DNA of 64,000 nucleotides from Dreissena polymorpha (lineage: Eukaryota > Mollusca > Bivalvia > Myida > Dreissenidae), in the NCBI RefSeq assembly GCF_020536995.1, contig NC_068355.1, positions 71,364,053 through 71,428,052 on the forward strand, written 5' to 3'. Position 1 is the stretch's first letter. Every line of letters starts with the position of its first letter. Positions 1-10,500 of this stretch are shown here, piece by piece. Made by a program: the position numbers and the translations under genes. The notes under the pieces are model-generated. The model was not told the origin of the DNA. It searched no databases and saw nothing but the letters and a program-made list of their open reading frames with translations.

Positions 1-390
1 AACAGTAAAATGGTTTCCGGGTGATAACTCAAGAACGCTTAGGCCTAGGATCATGAAACTTGATAGGTAGATTGATCATGACTCGCAGATGACCCCTATT
101 GATTTTCAGGTCACTAGGTGAAAGGTCAAGGTCACAGTGACCTCAAAGGTCAAGGTCACGGTGACCCGAAATAGTAAAATGGTTTCCGGATGATAACTCA
201 AGAACGCTTATGGCTAGGATCATGGAACTTCATAGGTACATTGATCATGACTAACAGATGACCCCTATTGATAATCAGGTCACTAGGTGAAAGGTCAAGG
301 TCACAGTGACAAAAACATATTCACACAATTGCTGTCACTACAACGGAGAGCCCATATGGGGGGCATGCATGTTTTACAAACAGCCCTTGT
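1..390 (+). repeat. Family A tandem repeat, left-truncated by the window edge
   Basis: Units of about 145 bp, each containing 'GATGATAACTCAAGAACGCT', then 'ATCATGAAACTTCATAGG' and then AGGTCA words. The copy ends with 'ACAAACAGCCCTTGT', the terminus seen in other family A copies near 1741, 24961 and 54783. The hairpin end would lie left of base 1. The open frame at 287-478 is part of this repeat, not a gene. Confidence 0.85.
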
Positions 391-874
391 CTTTTTTTTC
401 ATGCGTATTTTACGCAAATACGCATCTTATCTGGCCCTCTGGTGGGACGTCATAGTAACGCTGAAATTTGGCTACTAATGTTTTTTCCTCAGAGCCTCGA
501 GAATATGATTGAAGAAATGTGAAAATCTTCAACCAGTGTATATTAAAAGAACCTGCCTTGTAACTGTCTTTGTAAAGATAAGTTAATCAAACAAGGGGAT
601 TTATTATCTCTTGAAAACTTCCACCCCCACCTCCAATTTATTCTTGGGTTGTGATAATTTAGGTTGTAATATGTGCCTGCTTGCCATTGATAACATAGGC
701 TTTTTATAGGTGTACTTAAATCTCAGTAAGTTTGCGAGTATAATGAAGGTGAATTGGGGGTTTGATCTTTGATATTTATATATCCATTCAAACTAAGACT
801 ACAAAAAAGTATTGACGAAGTTAAGCGATAAAATACCTGTTATTAAAAATACTTTGTGTGGGGACTGGTCTGAT
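391..874. other. No recognised feature
   Basis: AT-rich sequence between two family A repeats. I see no coding match, RNA gene or clear repeat structure here. Confidence 0.5.
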
Positions 875-1741
875 TTTTTTGCCCCTATTCGAAGAAGAGG
901 AAGAATATTGTTTTGTACATGTCGGTCCGTCTGTATGTCCGTCCACCAGATGGTTTCCGGATGATAACTCAAGAACACTAAGGACTAGGATCATGAAACT
1001 TAATAGGTACATTGATCATGACTCGCAGATGATCCCTATTGATTTTGAGGTCACTAGGTCAAAGGTCAAGGTCACGGTGACCCAAAATAGTAAAATGGTT
1101 TCCAGATGATAACTCAAGAACGCTTTTGCCTAGGATCATGAAACTTCATAGGTACATTGATCATGGCTAGCAGATGATCCCTATTGATTTTCAGGTCACT
1201 AGGTCAAAGGTCAAGGTCACGGTGACCCGAAATAGTAAAATGGTTTCTGGACGATTACTCAAGAACGCTTATGCCTAGGATCATGAAACTTCATAGGTAC
1301 ATTGATCATGACTCGCAGATGACCCCTTTTGATTTTCAGGTCACTAGGTCAAAGGTCAAGGTCACGGTGAATCAACTTAGAAAAATGGTTTCCGGATGAT
1401 AACTTAAGAATGCTTAAGCCTAGGATCATGAAACTTCATAGGTACATTGATAATGACTCGCAGATGGCCCCTATGACTTTCAAGTCACTAGGTCAAAGGT
1501 CAAGGTCACAGTGACTTGACACACTAAAATGGTTTCTGGATGATAACTCAAGAAAGCTTACGTCTTGGATCATGAAACTTCATAAGTGCATTGATAATGA
1601 CTGGCAGATGACCCCTATTGATTTTCAGGTCATTAGGTCAAAGGTCAAGGTAACAGTGCCAAAAAACGTATTCACACAATGGCTGCCATTACAATTGACA
1701 GCCCATATGGGGGGCATGAATGTTTTACAAACAGCCCTTGT
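875..1741 (+). repeat. Family A repeat, complete copy
   Basis: Starts with the hairpin region 'GCCCCTATTCGAAGAAGAGG', followed by a CGGTCCGTCTG-type stretch, then about five units of 145 bp and the terminus 'ACAAACAGCCCTTGT'. Five units carry AGGTCAAAGGTCA, a DR1 arrangement of AGGTCA. The right end abuts the Tigger fragment directly, so the repeat probably inserted into it. Confidence 0.85.
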
Positions 1742-2722
1742 CTTCACAAAGAAATCTTTGATTGACGTTTGTTTGGTTGTTTTTCGTGCATGCATCTCCT
1801 CTAAAAGCTCTTCATAATCCATAGCAATCTTGAGCTTGCCCTCACTTCCATTTTGCAAGGCAAACTCCTTCAGTTTGTGAATGTACTCACAAGCATCATC
1901 CAAAGACACTGGTCTACTAACACTGACACACTGCTCTTCTTCGTCATCACTGTGGTCATCACCCTGATTTAAAAGTTCAGTTGCCGGCTTATCACATTCA
2001 GTCATGTTAGAGTCGCAGGTTGAAAACTGTGAGTCAATGTTTATTAACTCACCTACATTACAATCCAACAGTTCCCTAGCCAATTTCACCATGGACAATG
2101 GGAAATCATCTTCATCAATACGATGTTCGACATTTTCATCACTAGTTCCACTTCTTTCCACATTTTGATCACCATCACACAAAACCGAAAAACCAGCACC
2201 CTTGAAACACTTCGGGATTGTGGACGGTTGAGTTTCCTCCCAGGCATGAGAAATCCATTTGATGGCCTGGAGCACGGTGATCTCTTTCAGGATCTGGGGA
2301 CCAGATTTGGTTGCCTGTCTATCCATATCCGCTAGAACGTGTCGCAGTAGTTTCTTTCTGTACTTTAGCTTGACAGTTTGGATAATGCCCTGATCCATGG
2401 GTTGACATAATGAGGATGTGTTGGGTGGGAAGAACTGAAGCTTTATGTTGGACAGTTGGATGTTTGGATGGGAGGGCGCGTTGTCGAAGAAGAGGAGGAT
2501 ATGTCTCTCTTCATTTCATCAGACTGTCAATGTGACGTAACCAATCCTCCATTAGTTTTGACTGGATCCATGCTTTCTTATTCACATAGTAGCAAACAGG
2601 AAGTTTGGCCGGGTCAAGGGATTTAAATCATCTAGGTTTCAGGGACTTTCCGATGACCAGAGGGAGCAGTTTTTCTCCTGTCATTGATGCACAAAGAGCG
2701 ACGGTTATTTGTTCTTTGGATC
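1742..2722 (-). mobile_element. Tigger (pogo/Tc1-mariner) transposase fragment
   Basis: On the minus strand the translation reads SKEQITVALCASMTGEKLLP, then LVIGKSLKPR and VNKKAWIQSKLMEDWLRHID, then FFDNAPSHP-type and PPNTSSLCQPMDQGII blocks, and then an open stretch (2398 down to 1625) containing KLKYRKKLLRHVL. These are the conserved DDE_1 blocks of Tigger/jerky transposases. DNAPSHP holds the second catalytic Asp, and the MDQG block follows it. The reading is interrupted by stops and a frame change around 2520-2640, and the N-terminal CENP-B-like DNA-binding part and the terminal inverted repeats are absent. The C-terminal end runs into family A repeat sequence at 1741. It is a dead, partial DNA transposon. 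The acidic C-terminal half (about residues 60-180 of the open stretch) is typical Tigger linker sequence. Confidence 0.85.
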
Positions 2723-3105
2723 ATTTACCTCAGTTTAGAAACGAAACTAAATTTATTATGGCATTCTGGCATTCACTGTAGTCTAAAATAAAACTAAATA
2801 ATTTATATCCAATACAAGCCAATAAGGAAAAAAAGTCATCTTGGGAAGAACTCCCAACAAGTTACATAAGTATCAACCCCCCCCCCCCCCCCTTAGGTTT
2901 CCAAGAAGTAGGGGTGTATTGTCATATATTGGTTGATCTGTCAAAACTTTGTATACTGTATACCTTTTGTTTCGGCACCATATCTAGAAAACGCTTTGAC
3001 CTTCAACCATGCAAAAAGCTAGATTGTTACTTGGGTAGTATGGAAGACCCCACTTGCTTTTGAGGTCAATATATCATTGGTCAATGTAATAGGGGCTTGG
3101 CATAG
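2723..3105. other. No gene; poly-C run
   Basis: Nothing coding recognised. A run of 16 C lies at 2877-2892. Confidence 0.5.
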
Positions 3106-3155
3106 TTAAAGGGGCCTATTCACAGATTTTGGCATGTATTGAAACTTGTTATTAA

Positions 3156-4005
3156 GGTAGCGCACCTCTAATGATTTCCCGCGATTTCTTCGAAGGTTGA
3201 AGAGCCTACTATTAGGTGCCGTAGCCTAGTGGTTAAGGCGATAGACTAGAAATCTTTTGGGATATTCCCGCGCAGGTTCGAATCCTGCCGACGACGTGTA
3301 CTTTTTTGCGACGCGTTTTATTTATTTTCTAACGTAATTTGATTTAATATGGCATATAAGCTATATTTATTGTTAAATATGTTTCAATTTTTATGCACAT
3401 TCTTCAATTATTAAAATTAAAACAACATTATGGCGAAATTGGGTGATTTACTGTTGAAAATACGAACCATGCATGTTGCATTTTTATTTTTATTTCAAAA
3501 AGTAAACGGTAAATCTATCTAGTTCTTGGTATTTTTGCTGTATAAAGTGTTTCTATAAAAACTAAGTTAAAAATATGACTCAAATGATACTTTTTTGAAT
3601 TTTATGACACTTTGTTTTTAACCGACCCAATTTTTACTTGGCTGAAATAACTTACATTTCATGGCGCTCTTCCATAGATAAAAATTTGTAAAAAATAAAT
3701 GTCTGTAAAAGAATACTTATTTCATCTTGTTTAAACTTTAAACACCTTTACAGCATCTGTACACACCAACTGCATGCCCATATTTGGAAATTTGAATGAA
3801 TTATGGAACTTTTATATACCCCAGGGGTGAAAATAAACTGGACAAAAGCCGAGCGTGGGGGTGGTTTTGAAAAAATCGGTATATTTTTTTAAAAAGCATG
3901 GAAAGCCTACCTACAAATTTGCATGTAGTTCAGTGAAATGATTCTGATTAAGAAAATAATTAATTAGATTATATTTGGATATGTGCCCATTAGAGGTGCG
4001 CTACC
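3156..4005. mobile_element. TTAA-flanked TIR element (type T2) with a tRNA-Ser-like region
   Basis: Perfect 18-bp terminal inverted repeats 'GGTAGCGCACCTCTAATG' (3156-3173 and its complement at 3988-4005) flanked on both sides by TTAA (3152-3155, 4006-4009). The host sequence around it, 'CATTAAATGC' in the intact T1 copy near 8756, has a single TTAA at this spot, so that copy serves as the empty site. TTAA duplication suggests piggyBac-type mobilisation, though the tips do not start with CCC. There is no transposase. The only structured interior is the tRNA-like segment near the left end. Confidence 0.8.
3215..3296 (+). tRNA. tRNA-Ser(AGA)-like sequence, probably a degenerate gene or SINE-type head
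   Basis: A-box 'TAGCCTAGTGGTTAAGGCG', anticodon loop CTAGAAA (AGA), a GGGA/TCCC variable-arm stem as in class II tRNAs, T stem GCAGG/CCTGC around TTCGAAT, and B-box GGTTCGAATCC. Six T at 3302-3307 would act as a Pol III terminator. The acceptor stem pairs at only about five of seven positions and the anticodon stem has a mismatch. It therefore reads as a tRNA-derived relic with an intact internal promoter, not a working tRNA. Confidence 0.6.
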
Positions 4006-4097
4006 TTAAATGCTTTATATTGATAAATTTAAACATTGGACCTAAAAATCTCCAGTAAAAAAGCATAAATGCTTTTTAAAAAAAGGAAAACAAAGTA

Positions 4098-4178
4098 ACC
4101 CGCAACTGGGCTCGAACCACTGACCCCTGAGGTCCTAGAGTTAAAAGTCTCCTGCCTAGTCCATTCAACCATCCGTGC
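4098..4178 (-). tRNA. tRNA-like region of the T1 element
   Basis: Read on the minus strand: A-box-like 'TGGTTGAATGGACTAGGCAG', a CTTTTAA loop, and B-box-like 'GTGGTTCGAGCCC', followed downstream by a run of seven T. It corresponds in position to 8853-8936 of the intact copy. Acceptor pairing is poor, so it is a relic and not a functional tRNA. Confidence 0.5.
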
Positions 4179-4202
4179 TCATGCTATGAGCGGATGTATT
4201 TT

Positions 4203-5262
4203 TAGCTCACCTGAGCAATAGCTCTGGGTGAGCTATTGTGATCACTCACCGTCCGGCGTCCGTCCGTCTGTCTGTCTGTCTGTAAACAATTTGTAAACAT
4301 CTTCTTCTACTAAACCATTGAGCCAATTTCAACTAAATTTCATGTGGAGCATCCCTAGGTCATGGGACAAAAGAATTGTTAAAAAAAATGATCACATAAC
4401 CAAGATGGCCGCCATGACCATATATGGTAAAAACCTTAAAAAATCTTCTTGTCAGAAACCGCTCATCAGATTTTCAAAAAATTTCACAGGGATGACCTTT
4501 GAAAGCTCCCCAGAAAAAGTTGTTCAAAGAAATTTGATTCGTCAAAAAACATGGCCGCAGGAGCTCGTTGAACTTTGCATGTTTATTCGTTTTTGCCTAT
4601 TTTGTGAAAACTTTCAAAAATCTTCCACATTTTTTGTCCGATCTTCTTCTACTATACCATTGAGCCAATTTCAACTAAATTTCATGTGGAGCATCCCTAG
4701 GTCATGGGACAAAAGAATTTGTAAAAAAAATTTGATCACATAACCAAGATGGCCGCCATGACCATATATGGTAAAAACCTTAAAAAATCTTCTTGTCAGA
4801 AACCGCTCATCAGATTTTCAAAAAAATTCACAGGGATGACCTTTGAAGGCTCCCCTGAAAAAGTTGTTCAAAGAAATTTGATTCGTCAAAAAACATGGCC
4901 GCAGGAGCTCGTTGAACTTTGCATGTTTATTCGTTTTTGCCTATTTTGTGAAAACTTTCAAAAATCTTCCACATTTTTTGTCCGATCCTTTCCTAATTTG
5001 CACAGTGTCTTTATATCAATGAGGACACGAACCCTACAAAAAATGAGCATTATTGGTCCATGAAGTACAGAATTACCTCCCCTTGAATTGAGAAAATGGT
5101 GTTTATGCAATAAAGTCCAAATTTTTCATCCAATTCTTTCCAAACTTGCACAGTGTCTTCATATCAATGAAAACTCGAGCCTTGTCGAAAATGAGCAACA
5201 TCGGACCATTAAGTCCAGAATTATCTCCTTGAGATGGCAGATTTAGAAATAATTATAGTGTA
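4203..5262 (+). repeat. Family F hairpin repeat with about 340-bp tandem units
   Basis: Begins with the near-palindrome 'AGCTCACCTGAGCAATAGCT'...GGTGAGCT, then CCGTCC and GTCT runs, then two near-identical units (about 4303-4643 and 4644-4985) containing 'ATTGAGCCAATTTCAACTAA' and AACCAAGATGGCCGCCATGACC, and a diverged third unit. The open frames at 4318-4743 and 4749-5063 are the two units read in the same frame and are not a protein gene. Confidence 0.8.
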
Positions 5263-6535
5263 CTCTTTTTTCCAATTAATAGTGCTATTAGAGTAAAGGA
5301 TTTGCTGGCTTCAGGCCAGGTTTCTCTGACACAATAGCTGCATCTCAGTGGAGACCTCCTGCTGATAAAGATGTGCTTTTAGGAGGATTTGAAAGGCAAA
5401 ACTTACATAAGCCAATAGTTGCAACTCAGTGGAAACCCCTAACAACCCTTTCAGAACTGTACAATTGCATAACCTGCACCTGTTGAACTCAATAACAACT
5501 TTCCATGAAATTCTTCATTGCATAATCAAACAGCTCAAGCAGATTTCAAAGATTCTTACATGCCCCTCTTTGATGTATTATTCAATTCAGGTCAGTCAGT
5601 TCTTCAAATCCCTTTACTCATGTGACATGGTTGACTCAAATAAATAAGTGAGATGTCCAATGTTTTTAGTAAATAGATAAGTGCATGATAAAAAGGCATA
5701 CTCATAGGTTTCTCATTATGGGTTGGCTATGCATTTTCATTTTTTGTACTTTAATGTAGATGCATCTAGAAACCATTGTGCCTTTTCCTAATGCGAACAC
5801 TTGATGCCTCATTAGCAGATGATATTTTGAGAATTATAAGAAAAAAAATTAATCTGTTCAAAACAAGCCAAGATTTCTTGTATCTCAATGATTTCAACTT
5901 CAGTTGCATAACTAAACATCATTGAAGAAGTTGTTTCAATTCATGATGTCTTTAAGCCCTTTTACATTAATTTAGACTCTTCCAAAATAAAAGCATATCC
6001 CCCCATACATACACTATTGCATAATCAAACTATAGCATTCTCCTCATAAACCCTTAACCCAGAACAGTTAATTCTTTCTGCAAATGTTTGTGACTGTGGA
6101 AATCGTTGAAATAAAAGAAGAAAATGCTGAGATTAGCATTTTCTCCTTTCATCACAATGCTTCCTACCCTATTAAATCTGTTTATTCTTATTCCATAATA
6201 ACTTAATTTGTCGTCTGCAACCTCTTTCAATTTGAAAAGGGTTAACTACCAGAAATCAATTAATGCTGTAGTTTTGTTGATGAGAAATTATTTTTCCTTT
6301 AAAATGGGAGGTGATAATTGCTTAGGAAATTGCTCTGGTAGGGTTGACTTATCGTGGGAAATTGAGAAATTGTTCAGTCCAAAATATGTTGATTGGTAAA
6401 AGGATTTATCCTTATGCAAACATGGGTTGCCTGTTTAGTCGATGATATCTTGTCAATTTTGAGAAAAAGGAGGAATCTCTTCAAAACAAGCAAAAATTCC
6501 TTTTATCTCAATGTTTCAGTTTTTAGCATACTTGA
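5263..6535. other. No gene recognised; diverged internal duplication
   Basis: AT-rich. Two diverged copies of a block containing 'TTCAAAACAAGC' followed by 'TATCTCAATG' lie near 5815-5905 and 6440-6525, suggesting an old duplication. The small open frames here (5429-5647, 6208-6399) resemble no protein I know. Confidence 0.4.
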
Positions 6536-6856
6536 GCAGATCATATTCTCCTAAACCATTGAGCCAATTTCAACCAGATTTCATGTGGAGCATTCCTACA
6601 TCACGAAAAAAAAATATTGTTAAAAAAAAATTTGGTCACATAACCAAGCTGGCCGCCATGCCCATATATGGTCAATACCTTAAAAAATCTTCTTGTCAGA
6701 AAGGGCTCGTCGGATTTTCAATTTTTTTTACAAGGATGATCCTTAAAGGCTCCCCTAAAAATTTGTTCAAGAAAATGTGTTTCTTGTCAATTACCATTGG
6801 GCCTAAGGCTATTAAATTTGTTCAGGTGAGCGATTTAGGGCCAATGTGGCCCTTGT
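6536..6856 (+). repeat. Family F repeat, partial, with its CTTGT terminus
   Basis: Resumes the family F unit ('CCTAAACCATTGAGCCAATT') and ends with a hairpin AGGGCCAATGTGGCCCT directly before CTTGT at 6852-6856. It is inserted against a T1 element whose left half is missing. Confidence 0.75.
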
Positions 6857-7119
6857 TTACTTATATAAGCAATCTTCATAGTATAATGACAACAACAGAA
6901 CTTTCCAAAATATTCAATTGTTCCGCGTTGCAACGCTTTATTATTTTCAGGTTTTCAAATCGTCAAAAGATGTATGGAATGGATATTTTAGAGCATGTTA
7001 AATGTTCAGTTTTATTATTTCCGCACAAATATCATAACTATTCCGGTAAAAAAAAAATTGCGAATCTGAAACAACTTTTTTTAATTTTTGTCAGTTTTCC
7101 AAAACATGAAAAGGTCCCT
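6857..7119. mobile_element. T1 element, right half only
   Basis: 'TTATATAAGCAATCTTC' onward matches 8970-9226, ending 'GAAAAGGTCCCT' before TTAA (7120-7123). The left half, with the tRNA-like region, is lost. Confidence 0.7.
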
Positions 7120-7415
7120 TTAATTAGTTTCTACAAATTATTTCTGGAATGCTTTGTCCTAAGATCAGAAAATGTGTACAGAGGTTACTGCTGAAAAAGG
7201 GGAGATGTTTATTGATTTTCAAAGGTAAAGGTTACATGGTATTTAAACATGAAATTTATATTAACACTATTTTTTGCGATCATGCATATTGATTGAGTGG
7301 TTACCAAGCATGAAAAGATAGGAGATCAAAAAGACGACATTGATGCAAGTAAGGGTGCAAACATTAGAATGAATTATTCTCACAAGATTGTCATCCACAT
7401 GTTTTCTTGTTTAAG

Positions 7416-7566
7416 ACTTCGGGGTCATGATGGTCAGACAGAGTTCACATGTCGAGTTGTTCACAGTCTGCCTCTGCTGATGTCAGCTGTGCAGATCTTT
7501 CAGCATGATCGCATGGTTGCCGTGGCTCACCTCATTGGCTCAGACCAGATACCAAAACCAGACGAG
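7416..7566 (+). CDS. Unrecognised gene, internal exon 1
   Basis: Acceptor 'TTTTCTTGTTTAAG' at 7402-7415 and donor GAG|GTCAGC after 7566. Encodes [20 protein letters not shown] and onward to [11 protein letters not shown]. It starts in phase 2 and ends in phase 0, matching the next exon. It is probably not the first coding exon, because no plausible start codon follows the acceptor before the conserved-looking part. Confidence 0.65.
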
Positions 7567-10500
7567 GTCAGCTGTTAGCTAATTTAAGCACATAAGTTTT
7601 AGCTCAATTTCATATTTAACCTACATTTAGACAGTCTCGAGTCTGTTTCCTGGTTAAATCCAGTACTTGATGTCCTAAGAGAAGATCTTATGAAAACTTG
7701 CAGTAGGTAGATCGAATCAAAGACCTTCTGTTTGCTTTGCAGACAAAGTATCCATTGTGCCACCGCAATCTCTGTTAGTGTTACCAGTATGTGCTTCAGT
7801 TGTAGAACGTTGATGTATGATGCACACAGTCCTTCCCAAAATTATAATTTATTGCCGGCCATGAGGTCCTATAATCATGCAGCCATTTCCGGCCCAGACT
7901 GATTATTTCAGGCCCAAAAAGTAAAAAATGACGACGAAAGACAAAGATGACATTTTTAACAATATTTAATATTATCAGATTAATTAAATGCCCTGCTTGC
8001 TTACGAATTAATCGGATATAACGGGAACCAAAAGTATATGGTATCGTTTCTCTCCCTTTGCGAATCTACTCATACAGTGATGACGTAGTGTGTAATTTGC
8101 ATTGACGACGCAGCAAAAATCATCGGATGCCGTATATGCACGTACGTTATTCAAGAAATGCAACCAATGAAAAAATGTTTTACATGATTGGAGTATTCAT
8201 AAATAACTCGGTAAATTCCCAATTTTGCCTTGAAACTTTTCTGGAAATAGCTTATGGAATTCCAAATTTCCCCATAATTTTATAACAGGACACGAGGTCG
8301 GGTAATATTAGAATCATTTCCGAATTTTCAAAATTATAATCGGAAAAATCCGAGGACCGACGGTATTTCGGAAAGACTGATGCACATCTTAACGTTCAAA
8401 AGCTTGTTACTGTATTTGAGCCTTGTTCTGAGAAAACTGGGCTTAATGCATGTGCGTAAAGTGTCATCCCAGATAAACCTGTGCAGTCTGCACAGGCTAA
8501 TCAGGGACGACACATTCTGCTTATATGGTATGTTTAGTTTCAAGGAAGTCCCTTCTGACCGAAAATCAAGTTTTTTAGGCGGAAAGTGTCATCCCTGATT
8601 AGCCTGTGTGGACTGCACAGGCTCATCTGTGATGACACTTTACACACATGCATTAAGCCCAGTTTTCTCAGAACAAGGCTCATTATAAGATACTTTTCTT
8701 CCTTGAGAACCTGTTAAAGGGGCCTTTTCACAGATTTTGGCATTTTTTAACTTATTCATTAAATGCTTTATATCGATAAATGTAAACATTGGATCGTAAA
8801 AGCTCCAGTAAAAAATCAAGAATAAAATTAAAAAAAGGAAAAGAACATTGCCCGGACCAGGTTTCGAACCAGTGACCCCTGGAGTCCTGCCAGAGTCCTG
8901 AAGTAAAAACGCTTTAGCCTACTGAGCTATTCCGCCGAGTACATATACTTGAAGTATTTTATACCTTATATAAGCAATCTTCGTAGTTTCACAAAATTTA
9001 ACGACAAAAACAGAACTCTCCAAATTATTCAATCGTTTCGCGTTGCAACGCTTTATAATTTTTAGGTTTTAAAATCCTCAAAAGATGCATATAATGGCTA
9101 TATTAGACCATGGTAAATGTTCAGTATTACTGTTTCCTCACAAATATCATAACTAAAACGAAAATTTGCGAATCTGAAACAACTTTTTTCAATTTTGTCA
9201 ATTTACCAAAGCGTGAAAAGATCCCTTTAACTGATCACAAGTTTTGATTAATGTATGAATTGTGAATTACACTGAAAGAATGCTATGTTTTATTGTCATT
9301 ATTATGACAACTGCATTGAAAATGGAATTGTTACTAAAATTTTATCAACTGAATAAGACAAAATGTGTTGTAATTATCATATGTAAAAGAAACCCTTTCT
9401 TTCTATGACTTCTTAAGTTGTGTACATACCAATTAATCCAGGTACATGATGGCAGCAAGTGTGTAACATTGGAGCCGAAGACAGGGGAAAGAGCGATGGT
9501 CATTAAGAATAACACTGGAGACTGGGCTATCATTATTGGAAGATGGGACGGATACAAGATTGGCAAGCCAGCTAAAAGAGGTATAAAAATAATCATCTAT
9601 TTGACTTCTTGCGGTTTGAGCTACTGCAAAATCAGCATTATTCATGTCGTATTAATTTTTGTCAAATTCATAGGTAGATTTATCCAGAAATTTATCCAGA
9701 TGAACAATTATTCAAATTATTTGTTGTTGTTTTAAAGATCAAAATACAGTAGACACGAAAAACATTATTATCCAACATCACACACTTTTTAACCAGCAGC
9801 CAATTGTATAAATATGGATAACTTTAGCCAATCCAAAAGATAACCGTTGGTTAACTTTATCCGTTTTTGGATATGTTATCCAACGTTGTTATCCTATTGT
9901 ATAAAAATGCAAGTCGCATTGGATATCTTTATCCGATTTGGTTTAAGTTAGCCAAACATAAAAAACCCACAATGCATATTTAATCTGGTTCCGGTCAAGA
10001 CGGTTTCGCGGAAAGTGTCATTTCAGACGACAACAAAATGGCTGAAACGCTTTCGCTTCGTAAAAAACGGTCAGTTAACTTTTCCCATGAGGAAACTGCT
10101 CTAATCCGTGAAGGTGTTATGAAATTTGACAAAGTTTTGACAAAGAAATTTTCAAGCGGCTCAACACCAGTTACCAAGAAAATCCATGTGGCATTTATGC
10201 TGGTGAATACACCTGAAATATGATTACATAGAATATAATGTATGCAATTTAACTATAGACGGTGCAGTAAATCATTCAAATAGTATGATACATCTTATTA
10301 TTAAAATGTAGCAAGAAAATAATTCTTTGTAGCCTCTTTTACTGTATATTCATCCACTTAAGAGTGAAATTGACTTTTTCTACTTAATGAAAAGAATTTC
10401 ACCACAAGTGAAACATTTAATTAGACATTTTATATCTTTCCAACAAAAGTATGGCAAAATAATTTACAATGCACACCCTAGCAACCACTAATTTGTCTGT

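Larger units (their letters stand above)
3110..4202. mobile_element. TTAA-flanked tRNA-like element (type T1), split by a nested insertion
   Basis: The left end 'AGGGGCCTATTCACAGATTT' follows a TTAA at 3106-3109 and matches the intact copy at 8718-9226. It is interrupted at 3152 by another element and resumes at 4010 with 'ATGCTTTATATTGATAAA'. The right part carries the tRNA-like region (4098-4178) and is cut off at about 4202 by a family F repeat, so the right terminus is missing. Confidence 0.75.

Noticed and set aside
3215-3296. Working tRNA-Ser gene
   Set aside because: Acceptor stem mispairs at about two of seven positions, the anticodon stem has a mismatch, and it lies inside a mobile element.
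4318-5063. Two similar open frames of 141 and 104 residues
   Set aside because: They are successive units of a dispersed tandem repeat (family F), open only because the unit lacks stops in one frame.
6511-7194. 227-residue open frame
   Set aside because: Runs across a family F unit, its terminus and part of a T1 element; no protein similarity and chimeric origin.
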